Below, one piece after another: positions 1 through 11,102 of a stretch of 64,000 bases of DNA. The number at the start of each line of letters is the position of its first letter. Position 1 is the first letter of the stretch. Under the pieces are notes generated by a model. The model saw nothing but the letters and a program-made list of their open reading frames with translations. It did not search any database and was not told the origin of the DNA. Source of the DNA: Eunapius fragilis (taxonomy: Eukaryota > Porifera > Demospongiae > Spongillida > Spongillidae); assembly GCA_963681505.1 (NCBI GenBank), contig OY811992.1, forward strand, positions 4,812,435 through 4,876,434, given 5' to 3'. The translations under genes and the position numbers were made by a program.

Positions 1-789
1 GACAATGGTAATCATTGTATACAGAAGCTGACATTAGTGGGAAGGAACCCCCAGCCTGTCAGTGCATATCAGCTACCACAAGTGTCAACACCACAAGCAT
101 TGGGGGGAAATTCAACAAGTTTAGGTTCAGGAAGTGATTGGTTAGCCTCCTTACAACAGCAACCACGACAGCAAAGGAGTTTTGGTTCAGGGTTCGCCCC
201 CTTTCAACAGCAACCGTCATTGCAGATTCAAGGAAGGATTCCGCCATCCATTGGCCAGGCAAGTACAGCAGCCTCCTTAAATCAGCAGCCATCAACAGCC
301 TCCCTTAACAGTATCACTGCAGTCATTGTTGATGAGTATAATAGAGTTATTGCTTCTGATGATAGTACTAACAAGATACACATATTCAGTCACAATGGTG
401 AGATTATAAAAGTCATTGATGGTAATGTCACTGGTGATAATAGCATTCTGCATCCAGTTGGTCTTACCTTAGACCCTTATGGAAACATTCATGTGGCAGC
501 GTATGGTTCAAATGTTATAAAAGTCTTCACCAAGGACGGTATTTATGTCAGAATATATGGCAGAGATCTAAAAGGTCCTAGGGGAATAGCCATTGATGAT
601 GAAGGTTACTGCATTGTCAGTGAGAGTGAAGGCAATTGTCTCTCCATCTTTGACCCTCAAGGAAACAAAATCCACACTGTTGCCATGCCAGAGCTATGCA
701 GACCCTGTGGTCTTGCACTAGACCCCAAAGATGGTAGTGTGTATGTTGCTAGCAATACAGTTGATATTGTACTGAAGTTTAGCAAATAG
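1..789 (+). CDS. TRIM-NHL protein, C-terminal part (cut by window start)
   Basis: The frame is open from base 1 to the TAG at 787-789 (262 codons), so the gene starts outside the window. It begins inside an NHL blade (DNGNHCIQKLTLVG), passes through a Gln/Ser-rich linker of about 75 residues, then reads about four NHL blades (motifs such as VIVDEYNRVIASDD, LTLDPYGNIHVAAYG and GIAIDDEGYCIVSES) to the end, IVLKFSK. NHL repeats form a beta-propeller that in TRIM-NHL proteins binds RNA or protein partners. The blades closely match the full gene ending at 24586, but the linker is much shorter and differently composed. It could be a functional paralogue or the surviving tail of a broken one; the upstream half is not visible. 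A GTG at 37 is not a credible start. Confidence 0.8.
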   Translation, partial: DNGNHCIQKLTLVGRNPQPVSAYQLPQVSTPQALGGNSTSLGSGSDWLASLQQQPRQQRSFGSGFAPFQQQPSLQIQGRIPPSIGQASTAASLNQQPSTASLNSITAVIVDEYNRVIASDDSTNKIHIFSHNGEIIKVIDGNVTGDNSILHPVGLTLDPYGNIHVAAYGSNVIKVFTKDGIYVRIYGRDLKGPRGIAIDDEGYCIVSESEGNCLSIFDPQGNKIHTVAMPELCRPCGLALDPKDGSVYVASNTVDIVLKFSK

Positions 790-1599
790 GTTCTGGAGTC
801 ATTGTGTGTTGTTATTCCATTATTAGCACATATGTATGTAACAAAACCTTTTAGGTATTTCATTGATCCCTTGGATGTAATGTAATGTTCCTGTTTTTAT
901 GAGTTTTGTAATTCGCAATGTTTGCGAATTCTTTAATTAACTGAGAATGAAGCTTAACCATATTAATAGCAGTGTTTTGCCATTTGCAGGAGGGGTTGGT
1001 TTATGTTTATAAACCACACAAGGACTGTCAATCTAAGTGGAGGTATCATATACCCTAACAGGGTGGTGATGTTATGAACTGCTATCATTAAGACTAACTG
1101 TATCATATACCTTAACAGGTGGTGATGTTATGACCTGCTATCATGAAGACTGAGGGTATCATATAGGTGGTGATGTTATGACTGAGGGTTATGTGCTAAG
1201 CACATTACCACCATTCTTTCAAATTTCCTACTGATGGTGGTGGAAATATCTAGAGCACCAAAATCAGCCAACTTAGTCCTAAGGGAAATGGCCCAGGTGG
1301 GAGATTTAAAAGGAAAACATTGCACAGATGTGAAAATATATTGATTTATGTAACACATGTGGGGCAGTGTCCAGCAAAATCACAATTCTGGGTAGTTTTT
1401 CAAATTTTTTCATTTTCCGTGAACTCCCAATAGCTTCTATCAAATGGTCCTTGCGCATCCTAAATTGGACTATCCACTAAATTTATAATTAGCTACACCT
1501 TTCAATGCGAGCGCTAGCGTTACTTTTCTTTTGCTTGTCGTGGAAATAAGGGTGATTTTGCTGGACAATATTAATACGTTTACCCATACAATGATTATG
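790..1599 (+). repeat. TRIM 3'-flank module (M), copy before RT element 1
   Basis: This holds the 3' UTR-like sequence that follows the stop, then imperfect tandem copies of a roughly 55-bp repeat containing 'cagggtggtgatgttatgac' and 'ctgctatcatgaagactgag', then a conserved tail around 'tccttgcgcatcctaaa'. The same series follows every TRIM gene or fragment in the window, for example 24587-25509. It ends at the target site of the RT element. Confidence 0.75.
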
Positions 1600-4284
1600 C
1601 CAGCTCTCCTACTCCAAAAGCCTCACCAAACAGCAAAAATGAAGGAATCAATTAATCACCTACAGCGAAGAATGGCTTTATGGGGAAAAGGCAACCTAGA
1701 TAAGCTTTTAATGGAAGGTTGTGTCATCCAACACCAAATCTTTAAGAAGAAAAGATTAGAAAAGGAGAACTCTGCTGAAAACAGACCGCGTTTATTTGCA
1801 AAAATGATGATGGCTGGGAAAGTGAAGGATGCAATACGTTTTCTCACACAAAGTAATAGTGATGACATTATTCCAATTTCTGAGGAGTCACTACAAGAAC
1901 TCAAAAAGAAGGACCCCCCCCCCCCCCCCCCGAGAGAGCCACCAATAAAATCTGCTCTTATGATGCCAAACGAGCCTATTCAGGAACCACACTCTATAAT
2001 ATTTGATCAACTTAATGGGGAACTGATCCGGAAAGTTGCCTTAAGGACAGAAGGTTCGGCTGGTCCTTCAGGTTTAGATGCCTCTGCTTGGAGGAGACTT
2101 TGCACATCTTTTGCCCATAACTCATCTGACCTTTGTGAGGCATTAGCCTGTACTGCTAAGAGGATTTGTTGCTCTTTTGTAGATCCAGTATTCATTTCCT
2201 CTTTGTTGCCTGCCACCTGATTGCACTAAATAAGCACCCTGGAATAAGACCTATTGGTATTGGAGAGATATCCAGACGCATCGTTGGTAAAGCGATTCTA
2301 TTGATCACCAGAGATGATGCTCAGGAAGCAACAGGAGCACTACAGCTATGTGCAGGACAAGAAGCAAGCTGTGAAGCTGCTATCCACGCCATACATCAGC
2401 TCTTTGAGCTTTCTGATACAGATGCAGCAATTCTGATAGATGCCACCAATGCCTTCAATTCTCTGAACAGAGAAAATGCTCTCAGAAACATTCAATATTT
2501 ATGACCTTCCATCTCAATTGCATTGATTAACACCTATCGTGAAAATGTGAGTCTATTCATTGATGGTCATACACTTTCTTCTACAGAAGGAACAACTCAA
2601 GGGGACCCACTAGCCATGGCGATGTATGCCCTAGGAGTTCTTCCATTAATACATAGTCTTTCCACCAATGCTATCAAACAGGTATGGTATGCGGATGATG
2701 CTACAGCAAGTGGAGAATTGTCTAAAATTAGATCTTGGTGGGAGCATCTTGTTGAGATTGGTCCTCAATATGGCTACTTTCCGAATGCATCAAAAACCTG
2801 GATGATTGTAAAGAAGGAAAAATTTGAAGAAGCACAAGTTGTATTTGATGGTACTGGTGTTAATGTCACACAAGAGAAAGTATTGGAATGGACTAAAGAG
2901 ATTGAAGTGCTATCTACCTTTGCAGTTAGTCAACCCCATGCATCCTATGCATGTTATACTCATGGACTATCCAGCAAGTGGACCTTTCTCTGCAGGACAA
3001 TTCCCAATATAAGCGAACATCTTCGTCCCCTGGGGGAAGCCATCAGATATAAGTTTCTCCCTGCCATAACTGGTCAATCTGCACTCAGTGATGTTGAGCG
3101 TGACCTACTAGCTCTACCATCTCACCTAGGTGGCCTTGGTATAATCAACCCTGTAACTTCAAGTGATATTCAACACCTTACCTCTATCAACATATCCACT
3201 CCTCTTACGTCACTTATCCTTCAATAATCCACCACATACCCTATCTCCTGCCTGGAGTCTCAAAGGGATTGCAAGCGAAGAGCAATAAAACACAAGAGAG
3301 AACTTGAACAGAGCATAGTATTGGATTTGATAAATAAGCTACCTATTAGTTACCAAAAAGCCCTGCCCTTCATCAGTGAAAAAGGTGCATTGTGCTGGCT
3401 CACAGCCCTTCCACTATCAGAAGATGGCCATGCTTTACATAAAGGGGCTTTCAGAGATGCCCTTTGTCTTCGATATGGTTGGCCTCCACCACTTTTACCA
3501 TCTCACTGTGTTTGTGGACACAACTTCACTGTCGAACATGCTATGAGTTGTCCAACTGGAGGTTTCCCTTCAATCCGCCATAATGAAATAAGAGACTTAA
3601 CAGCTAAGGTTCTCACAGAAACCTGCCACAATGTTGGGATCGAGCCACCACTACAGTCAATAAATGATGAACATTTTCGGCACAAAACAGCAAATTCTGA
3701 AAATGGTGCACGGCTAGATATTGCAGCTGACAATTTTTGGGGAGACAACGGGCTTTCTTTGACATACGAGTATTCAACCCACATGCCCCATCTTATCGTA
3801 ATAAGTCCCCAATGCAGTGCTACAAGTTGAATGAGCAAGAGAAGAAGCGGGCGTATGAAGAGAGGGTAAGAGAAATTGAGCATGGCTCCTTTGCACCTCT
3901 TGTATCCTCTATCTCAGGAGGTATGGGACCAATAGCCACAACTGTATACAAAAGAATGGCCTCACTCATAGCTGAAAAACAAAATCATCCATATAGCTCT
4001 ACTCTATTTTGGCTACGATGCAAGTTGAGCTTCTCCCTATTGCGTTCTGCAATAATGTGCATCAGAGGCTCAAGGTCCTCTTATCACATCAGAGGCTCAA
4101 GGTCCTCCTATCACAGACCAACAAACATGTTCAGTGAGGCCATCGACCTTTCCTGCTCAGAAAGCAGGATCTCCAATTGAACTTTGAAATCTTATCCGTC
4201 ATTTACTTTTTATGTATACTTATTAAGTACCATTCAACACATTTGGTGAATCTCGTAAAAAAAAAAAAAAATTAAAAAAAAAAA
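1600..4284 (+). mobile_element. Degenerate non-LTR retroelement (RT + endonuclease-like tail), copy 1
   Basis: Conceptual translation gives reverse-transcriptase motifs: GIRPIGIGEISRRIVGK, ILIDATNAFNSLNR, EGTTQGDPLAMAM and VWYADDATA. A downstream C-terminal region has CVCGHNFTVEHAMSC, RHNEIRDL and GARLDIAADNFWG...FFDIRVFNP. The C-C-H-C cluster, RHN and D...D order is that of restriction-like endonuclease domains of site-preferring non-LTR elements; this assignment is inference. The coding sequence is broken: a one-base deletion near 2200, a TGA at 2502-2504 where the other copies read TGC, a TAA at 3225-3227, and a frameshift near 3747. The copy ends in an A-rich tail at 4257-4284. Compared with RT-free units, it is inserted in 'cccat(t)acaat.attat'. 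Confidence 0.85.
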
Positions 4285-4885
4285 CAATATTATCTTAGTG
4301 CTATGGACATTGTATTTCGCCTAGAGCAGCGAAAATAATACAGAGTCAAAAATTTCGCCTAGAGGATCGAAAATAAACTAAGTGTACATAAAAAAAAAAA
4401 GATCCGGGTCTACATGTTTGATGCCGAGGGTGTATGCCGTTTTAGCAGTCATACAGGTACATGTGTGTGATGAGGTCGTAACAGAGACGACGTTTCGGTC
4501 GTCAAAGGGCCGGCATGCCGTGATCAGTGGCATGGGAGGGAGGGATGCGATCGCATCCCATCACGATGGCCCACACATGTGATGCACAGGTGTGATTACA
4601 ACGCTGTGCGGCCGGCACAGGTGACGATGCAGCGCTGTGCGGCCTTGCCCGGGCGCCCCGCGCTCGGCAAGCAAGCATCGACTCCTGGAGGATCCCCGAC
4701 CCTCCCAAGCATCCGCCCCGTTGGATCACTACGGTTACAGGTACACGCCACTGTACCCGGCTTATCGTAGGCACGTTCAAATAAGGCGATTAACTAAATC
4801 CATTCTAGAAATGTTGCCAGTTATTATAGTGTTAATTTTATACTTATAGTGCCTAAGTTTTATAAAACTGAGTGTTTGACCCTGT
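4285..4885 (+). repeat. GC-rich module A with leader, copy 1
   Basis: This is the first of many copies of a GC-rich block (core 4401-4785, 'gatccgggtct' to 'gttcaaataag') in an AT-rich setting. It is preceded by stem-loop motifs of the form TTTCGC...GCGAAA (about 4316 and 4351) and followed by a roughly 100-bp leader into the filamin fragment. Inside it, a 31-bp sequence ending in 'gctgtgcggcc' is duplicated in tandem. Several frames are open on both strands, as expected of GC-rich DNA; I do not recognise a product. This copy lacks a few bases that other copies have. Confidence 0.7.
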
Positions 4886-5682
4886 ACTTGTCTCCACCAC
4901 CACTCTTCAAGCACATGGACATCCACATCAGTAACCAAGGCGGGGAATAGGTTTGTTGCAAAGGTTGAGAGCAAGACCTCAAAAGGGGGCAGGGTATCCA
5001 CATGGTGGTGTGAAGGTTCAGGACCATAATAGAGCAGTTGTGTATGGAGAGGTGGAGGACCACAGGGATAGTAATTACACCATCGCCCTCACCCCTCAGA
5101 CCACTGGTTCTCACCAGCTCTTCGTCTTGTCTAAAATGACTACAGTACCTTACATAAGGCCCAACCAGTGGTGTATTGTAATGGTCTCCATTATCCGGCC
5201 ATGACAGTGGAGACATCTATGCAGGGAGCTCTGCTAGCATCATCTATGTGTTTGATCACACAGGTCAGCTGAAAAGTACTGTAGCTGGTCACAGTGGTGG
5301 ATTAGGTCAAGAGACTCAACCTGGAAGTATTAATGGTCAGTTCAGTGTTCCAACTGGTTTATGTATCAAGGGAGATATGTTATATATCGCTGACGACAGT
5401 AATCATTGTATACAGAAGCTGACATTAGTGGGAAGGAACTCACAGCCCGTCAGTGCATATCAGCTACCACAAGTGCAAAGTCAGGGAAGACCACTAGGAT
5501 TGCATGCAAATACAGCAACTCCTCCACAGCAGCAAAGGACGGGAGGTTCTGGGGTGGGAAGTTTAGCGATGGCAGGTTTTACGTTTCGGTGAGTTTAAGG
5601 CCCTGCTGTCAGGCCAGACAACTACAACAGCCTCCTTAAATCACCTGGCTAGGCAGATACAATAGCCTTCCTTATAAATGCA
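4886..5682 (+). pseudogene. Truncated TRIM filamin-NHL pseudogene P1
   Basis: The fragment starts abruptly at 'acttgtctcc', equivalent to about 22515 of the full gene, so the RING, B-boxes and coiled coil are missing. It carries the filamin domain with an 18-bp in-frame deletion near 5024, then NHL blades 1-2 (HTGQLKSTVAGHSGG, SVPTGLCIKGDMLYIAD). A small deletion around 5190-5200 shifts the frame between them. It ends at '...cttccttataaatgca', the same 3' breakpoint used by the other fragments. No function expected. Confidence 0.85.
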
Positions 5683-6394
5683 GGGTGGTGATGTTATAAC
5701 CTGCTATCATGAAGACTGAGGTATCATATACCTTAACAGGATGGTGATGTTATGGAATGAGGGTATCATATACCTTGACAGGGTGGTGATTTCATGATCT
5801 GCTATCATGAAGACTGAGGTATCATTCCCTGAACAGGGTGGTGATGTTATGACCTGCTATATCATTCCCTGAACAGGGTGGTGATGTTATGACCCGCTAT
5901 ATCATTCCCTGAACAGGGTGGTGATGTTATGACCCACTATATCATTCCCTGAACAGGGTGGTGATGTCATGACTGAGGGTTATGTGCTAAGCACATTACC
6001 ACCATAGGTGCCTAAGTACATTGCCATCAGAGGTTTCTTTCAAATTTCCTACTGATGGTGATGGAAATGTCTAGAGCCTCAAAATCAACCAACTTAGTCT
6101 TAAGGAAAAATGGCCCAGGTGGGAGATACAAAAGGAAAACATTGCACAGATGTGAATTTATTTAACACATACGGGGCAGTGTCCAGCAAAATCACAATTC
6201 TGGGTAGTTATTTTAGTTTTCAAATATTTTCATTTTCCGTGAACCCCTCTATCGAATGGTCCTTGCGCATCTTAAAATATTATTAATACGACTAAACGGA
6301 CTAAAATGATTGTTAGTTTTTTTAAAAATTTCGCTAAAGCAGCGAAAATAAAACAGACTAAAATGATTGAAACAAGTGTACATTTAAAAAAAAA
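5683..6394 (+). repeat. TRIM 3'-flank module M, expanded copy
   Basis: This has the same flank repeat as at 790-1599, here expanded: the sub-unit 'cattccctgaacagggtggt' recurs four times in 5824-5965. It is followed by 'tgctaagcacattaccacca', 'tggtgatggaaatgtctag', the 'gtccttgcgcatctt' tail and a TTTCGC...GCGAAA stem-loop near 6328. Confidence 0.7.
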
Positions 6395-6907
6395 GATCCG
6401 GGTCTACTACTTCAATCAAGTTTGATGCCGAGGGTGTATGCCGTTTTAGCGGTCATACAGGTACATGTGTGTGTACGCCTGATGAGGTCGTAACAGAGAC
6501 GACGTTTCGGTCGTCAAAGGGCCGGCATGCCGTGATCAGTGGCATGGGAGGGGGACGCGATCGCATCCCGTCACGATGGCCCACACATGTGATGCACAGG
6601 TGTGGTTACAACACTGTGCGGCCGGCACAGGTGACGATGCAGCGCTGTGCGGCCTTGCCCGGGCGCCCCGCGCTCGGCAAACAAACATCAACTCCTGGAG
6701 GATCCCCGACCCTCCAAGCATCCGCCGGATCTAGCCCCGTTGGATCACTACGGTTACAGGTACACGCCACTGTACCCGGCTTATCGTAGGCACGTTCAAA
6801 TAAGGTGATTAATAGCATTAAATCCATTCTAGAAATGTTACCAGTTATTATTGTATTAAATTTATACCTATATGTAAGTTTTATAAAACAGAGTGTTTGA
6901 CCCCTGT
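6395..6907 (+). repeat. GC-rich module A with leader, copy 2
   Basis: Core 6395-6804 is closely similar to the other A copies, including the tandem 31-bp duplication. The leader ends in 'gtgtttgacccctgt'. No gene recognised. Confidence 0.7.
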
Positions 6908-7805
6908 ACTTGTCTCCATCACCATCGTCAAGCACATGGACATCCACATCAGTAACCAAAGAGGAGGCTAGGTTTGTTGCTAAGGTTGAAAGCAAGGCCC
7001 CAAAGGGGGCAGGGTACCCACGTGGAGGTCTGAAGGTTCAGGCTGAGATGAGGACCAAGGACCATAATGGAGCAGTTGTGTATGGAGAGGTGGTGGAGGA
7101 CCACAAGGATGGGACCTACACCATCACCCTCACCCCTCAGACCACTGATTCTCACCAGCTCCTCATCACAATGGATGTTCAACATGTACAGAACAGCCCT
7201 CACGACCTTCAGGTTATCTACCATACCTTACATAAGGTCCAGCCAGTGGTGTATTGTCGTGTCCATCCATTATGTGTTGCCATCATGACAGTGGGGACAT
7301 CTATGTAGGGAGCTCTGCTAGTATCATCTATGTGTTTGATCACACAGGTAAGCTGAAAAATACCATAGCTGGTCACAGTGGTGGATTAGGTCAAGGGACT
7401 CAGCCTGGATGTATTAATGGTCAGTTCAGTGTTCCAACTGGTCTATGCATGTATCAAGGGAGATATGTTATATATCGCTGACAACAGTAATCATTGTGTA
7501 CGGAAGCTGACATTAGTAGGAAGGAACCCCCAGCCCGTCAGTGCATATCAGCACTACAAAGAATGCATGCAAATACAATAACCCCTCCACAGCAGCAAAG
7601 GACGGGAGGTTCTGGGGCGGGAAGTTTAGCAATGGCAGGTTTTACGTTCCGGTGAGTTTATGGCCCTGCTGTCAGGCCAGACAACTACAACAGCCTCCTT
7701 AAATCACCAGCTGCCATTGGTTGGCCAGACAACTACAACAGCCTCCTTAAATCACCAGCTGCCATTGGTTGGCCAGGCAGATACAATAGCCTTCCTTATA
7801 AATGC
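6908..7805 (+). pseudogene. Truncated TRIM filamin-NHL pseudogene P2
   Basis: This fragment has the same 5' and 3' breakpoints as P1. The filamin domain is largely open (KVESKAPKGAGYPRGGLKVQ). A missing base near 7283 ('gccatcatgac' against 'gccatccatgac' in the full gene) shifts the frame and gives a TAG at 7306-7308, and a 4-bp insertion near 7447 shifts it again. It ends with two remnant Q-rich repeat units (coding TTTTASLNHQLPLVGQ). Confidence 0.85.
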
Positions 7806-8085
7806 AGGGTGGTGATGTTATGACCTGCTACCATGAAGAATGAGGGTATCATATACCCTAACAGGGTGGTGATGTCATGACTGAGGGTTATGTGCTAAGC
7901 ACATTACCACCATGGGTGCCTAAGTACATTGCCATCAGAAGTTTCTTTCAAATTTCCTACTGATGGTGGTGGAAATATCTGGAGCCTCAAAATCAACCAA
8001 CTTAGTCTTAAGGGAAAATGGCCCAGGTGGGAGATATAAAAGGAAAACATTGCACAGATGTGAATTTAGTGTACATACAAAAAAA
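7806..8085 (+). repeat. TRIM 3'-flank module M, short copy
   Basis: A shortened flank module: one or two roughly 55-bp repeats, then 'gtgctaagcacattaccacc' and 'gatggtggtggaaatatctg'. A deletion joins 'cagatgtgaattta' directly to 'gtgtacata', removing the usual tail and stem-loop. Confidence 0.65.
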
Positions 8086-8591
8086 GATCCAGGTCTACTA
8101 CTTCAATCAAGTTTGATGCCGAGGGTGTATGCCGTTTTAGCAGTCATACAGGTACATGTGTGTGTACGCCTGATGAGGTCGTAACAGAGACGACGTTTCG
8201 GTCGTCAAAGGGCCGGCATGCCGTGATCAGTGGCATGGGAGGGGGACGCGATCGCATCCCGTCACGATGGCCCACACATGTGATGCACAGGTGTGGTTAC
8301 AACACTGTGCGGCCGGCACAGGTGACGATGCAGCGCTGTGCGGCCTTGCCCGGGCGCCCCGCGCTCGGCAAACAAACATCAACTCCTGGAGGATCCCCGA
8401 CCCTCCCAAGCATCCGCCGGATCTAGCCCCGTTGGATCACTACGGTTACAGGTACACGCCACTGTACCCGGCTTATCGTAGGCACGTTCAAATAAGGTGA
8501 TTAATAGCATTAAATCCATTCTAGAAATGTTACCACTTATTATTGTTATACCTATATGTAAGTTTTATAAAACCGAGTGTTTGACCCCTGT
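8086..8591 (+). repeat. GC-rich module A with leader, copy 3
   Basis: Core 8086-8496 is nearly identical to copy 2. No gene recognised. Confidence 0.7.
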
Positions 8592-9430
8592 ACTTGTCTC
8601 CATCACCACTCTTCAAGCACATGGACATCCACATCAGTAACCAAAGAGGAGGCTAGGTTTGTTGCTAAGGTTGAGAGCAAGACCCCAAAACCTTCAGACC
8701 TCCATGTGGGTACCCTGCCCCCTCAGGCTGAGATGAGGACCAAGGACCGTTGTGTATGGAGAGGTGGAGGACCACAAGGATGAGACCTACACCATCACCC
8801 TCACCCCTCAGACCACTGATTCTCACCAGCTCCTCATCACAATGGATGTTCAACATGTACAGAACAGCCCTCACGACCTTCAGGTGATCTACCATACCTT
8901 ACATAAGGTCCAGCCAGTGGTGTATTGTCGTGTCCATCCATTATGTTTTGCCATCCATGACAGTGGGGACATCTATGTAGGAAGCTCTGCTAGTATCATC
9001 TATGTGTTTGATCACACAGGTAAGCTGAAAAATACCATAGCTGGTCACAGTGGTGGATTAGGTCAAGGGACTCAGCCTGGATGTATTAATGGTCAGTTCA
9101 GTGTTCCAACTGGTCTATGCATGTATCAAGGGAGATATGTTATATATCGCTGACAACAGTAATCATTGTGTACGGAAGCTGACATTAGTGGGAAGGAACC
9201 CCCAGCCGGTCAGTGCATATCAGCACTACAAGGAATGCATGCAAATACAACAACCCCTCCACAGCAGCAAAGGACGGGAGGTTCTGGGGCGGGAAGTTTA
9301 GCGATGGCAGGTTTTACGTTCCGGTGAGTTTATGGCCCTGCTGTCAGGCCAGACAACTACAACAGCCTCCTTAAATCACCAGCTGCCATTGGTTGGCCAA
9401 ACAGATACAATAGCCTTCCTTATAAATGCA
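8592..9430 (+). pseudogene. Truncated TRIM filamin-NHL pseudogene P3, with micro-inversion
   Basis: This has the same breakpoints as P1 and P2. Bases about 8689-8722 read as the reverse complement of the matching part of the filamin domain in the other copies, and a short deletion follows at about 8748. NHL blades 1-2 are then readable (HDSGDIYVGSSASIIYVFDH) until a 4-bp insertion near 9119 shifts the frame. It ends with one remnant Q-rich unit. Confidence 0.85.
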
Positions 9431-9723
9431 GGGTGGTGATGTTATGACCTGCTACCATGAAGAATGAGGGTATCATATACCTTGACAGGGTGGTGATGTC
9501 ATGACTGAGGGTTATGTGCTAAGCACATTACCACCATGGGTGCCTAAGTACATTGCCATCAGAAGTTTCTTTCAAATTTCCTACTGATGGTGGTGGAAAT
9601 ATCTGGAGCCTCAAAATCAACGTTTACCTCTAGTGCTATGGGCATTGTATTAAATATTTCGCCTAGAGCAGCGAAAATAAAACGGACTAAAATGATTGAA
9701 ACAAGTGTACATAAAAAAAAAAA
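9431..9723 (+). repeat. TRIM 3'-flank module M, short copy
   Basis: A short flank repeat in which a deletion joins 'gcctcaaaatcaac' to 'gtttacctctagtgctatggg'. A TTTCGC...GCGAAA stem-loop lies near 9657. Confidence 0.65.
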
Positions 9724-10278
9724 GATCCGGGTCTACTACTTCGATCATGTTTGATGCCGAGGGTGTATGCCGTTTTAGCAGTCATACAGGTACATGTGTG
9801 TGTACGCCTGATGAGGTCGTAACAGAGACGACGTTTCGGTCGTCAAAGGGCCGGCATGCCGTGATCAGTGGCATGGGAGGGATGCGATCGCATCCCATCA
9901 CGATGGCCCACACATGTGATGCACAGGTGTGGTTACAACGCTGTGCGGCCGGCACAGGTGACGATGCAGCGCTGTGCGGCCTTGCCCGGGCGCCCCGCGC
10001 TCGGCAAGCAAACATCACTCCTCGAGGATCCCCGACCCTCCAAGCATCCGCCGGATCTAGCCCCGTTGGATCACTACGGTTACAGGTACACGCCACTGTA
10101 CCCGGCTTATCGTAGGCACGTTCAAATAAGGTGACTAACAGCATTAAATCCAGTTACCAGTTATTGTTGTATTAATTTTATACCTACATGTAAGTTTTAT
10201 AAACGAGTGTTTGACCCCTGTGATTAATAGCATTAAATCCATTCTAGAAATGTTACCATTTATTATTGTATTAATTTT
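9724..10278 (+). repeat. GC-rich module A with leader, copy 4
   Basis: Core 9724-10130. The leader is partly duplicated: 'gattaatagcattaaatc' and 'cgagtgtttgacccctgt' recur before the retroelement tail begins. The plus frame is open for 139 codons here, but no domain is recognised. Confidence 0.65.
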
Positions 10279-10753
10279 CACAGAGCTTTGGTTTCAGCAC
10301 ATGTTCCATCACGTTTGGAACCTTCAGGTCTGTATCGTTCAGATGGGAAGCGACCTGTTGGTGTTTCAATTGTCCCTTGGAAATGTGAGCAACTTCTGGT
10401 GTGAGATGCAACGTGTCTGGATACTTTTGCACCTTCTTACTCCACAATTGCTGCACACCAAGTTGGAGCAGCTGCTCACCAGGCTGAAGATAGGAAGATG
10501 CAGAAGTTTAAACACCTTGACTCATGCTACTTTTTCACTCCAGTGGCAATATAGACAAGTGGAGTTTTTGGACCAAATTAAAGACTACGGAGTTCCTGAA
10601 AGAGTTGGGGCATCGATTGAGGCAGGTGTCTGGAGAAGCCAACTCCTCTGCATACCTCGCTCAGAGACTCTCAGTTGCCGTCCAACGTGGCAATGCAGCT
10701 TCTGTGTTGGGAGCAATTAGGGGGGACAGTGAAGAGGAAGAGTTTTTAGTATA
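10279..10753 (+). mobile_element. 5'-truncated retroelement tail (second family), fused to TRIM sequence
   Basis: Translated piecewise, this is the C-terminal end of a reverse-transcriptase polyprotein: GLYRSDGKRPVGVSIVPW, then ATC.DTFAPSYSTIAAHQVGA, HLDSCYFFTPVAI and GNAASVLGAI. It is a different family from the element at 1600. A stop (TGA in 'gtgtgagatg') and frameshifts make it non-coding. Its 3' end is missing: 'gagtttttagtata' joins straight to the TRIM filamin sequence 'gcagttgtgtatgg'. The better copy at 32641-33253 keeps the 3' end. Confidence 0.75.
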
Positions 10754-11102
10754 GCAGTTGTGTATGGAGAGGTGGAGAACCACAGGGATAGTACTTACAC
10801 CATCACCCTCATCCCTCAGATCACCAGCTCTTCATCTTAATGTGTACAGAACAGTCCTCACGACCTTCAACTTTAGAGATCTAAAAGGTCCTAGGGGAAT
10901 AGCCATTGATGATGAAGGTTACTGCATTGTCAGTAAGAGTGAAGGCAATTGTCTCTCCATCTTTGACCCTCGAGGAAACAAAATTCACACTGTTGCCATG
11001 CCAGAGCTATGCAGACCCTGTGGTCTTGCACTAGACCCCAAAGATGGTAGTGTGCATGTTGCTAGCAATACAGTTGATATTGTACTGAAGTTTAGCAAAT
11101 AG
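10754..11102 (+). pseudogene. Internally deleted TRIM fragment P4 (filamin joined to last NHL blades)
   Basis: It begins inside the filamin domain and runs to about 10870, where the sequence jumps to 'agagatctaaaaggtcctag', equivalent to about 24358 of the full gene. NHL blades 1-2 and the whole Q-rich tract are missing. The last two blades then run open to the normal gene end, IVLKFSK, TAG at 11100-11102. The 114-codon open frame is a product of these deletions and is unlikely to be a gene. Confidence 0.8.

Noticed and set aside
7254..7481. Short frames over the filamin-NHL fragments as separate genes
   Set aside because: They are pieces of one broken TRIM fragment split by frameshifts.
9782..10144. 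Antisense 120-codon frame in module A
   Set aside because: GC-rich DNA opens all frames; the frame is broken differently in each copy.
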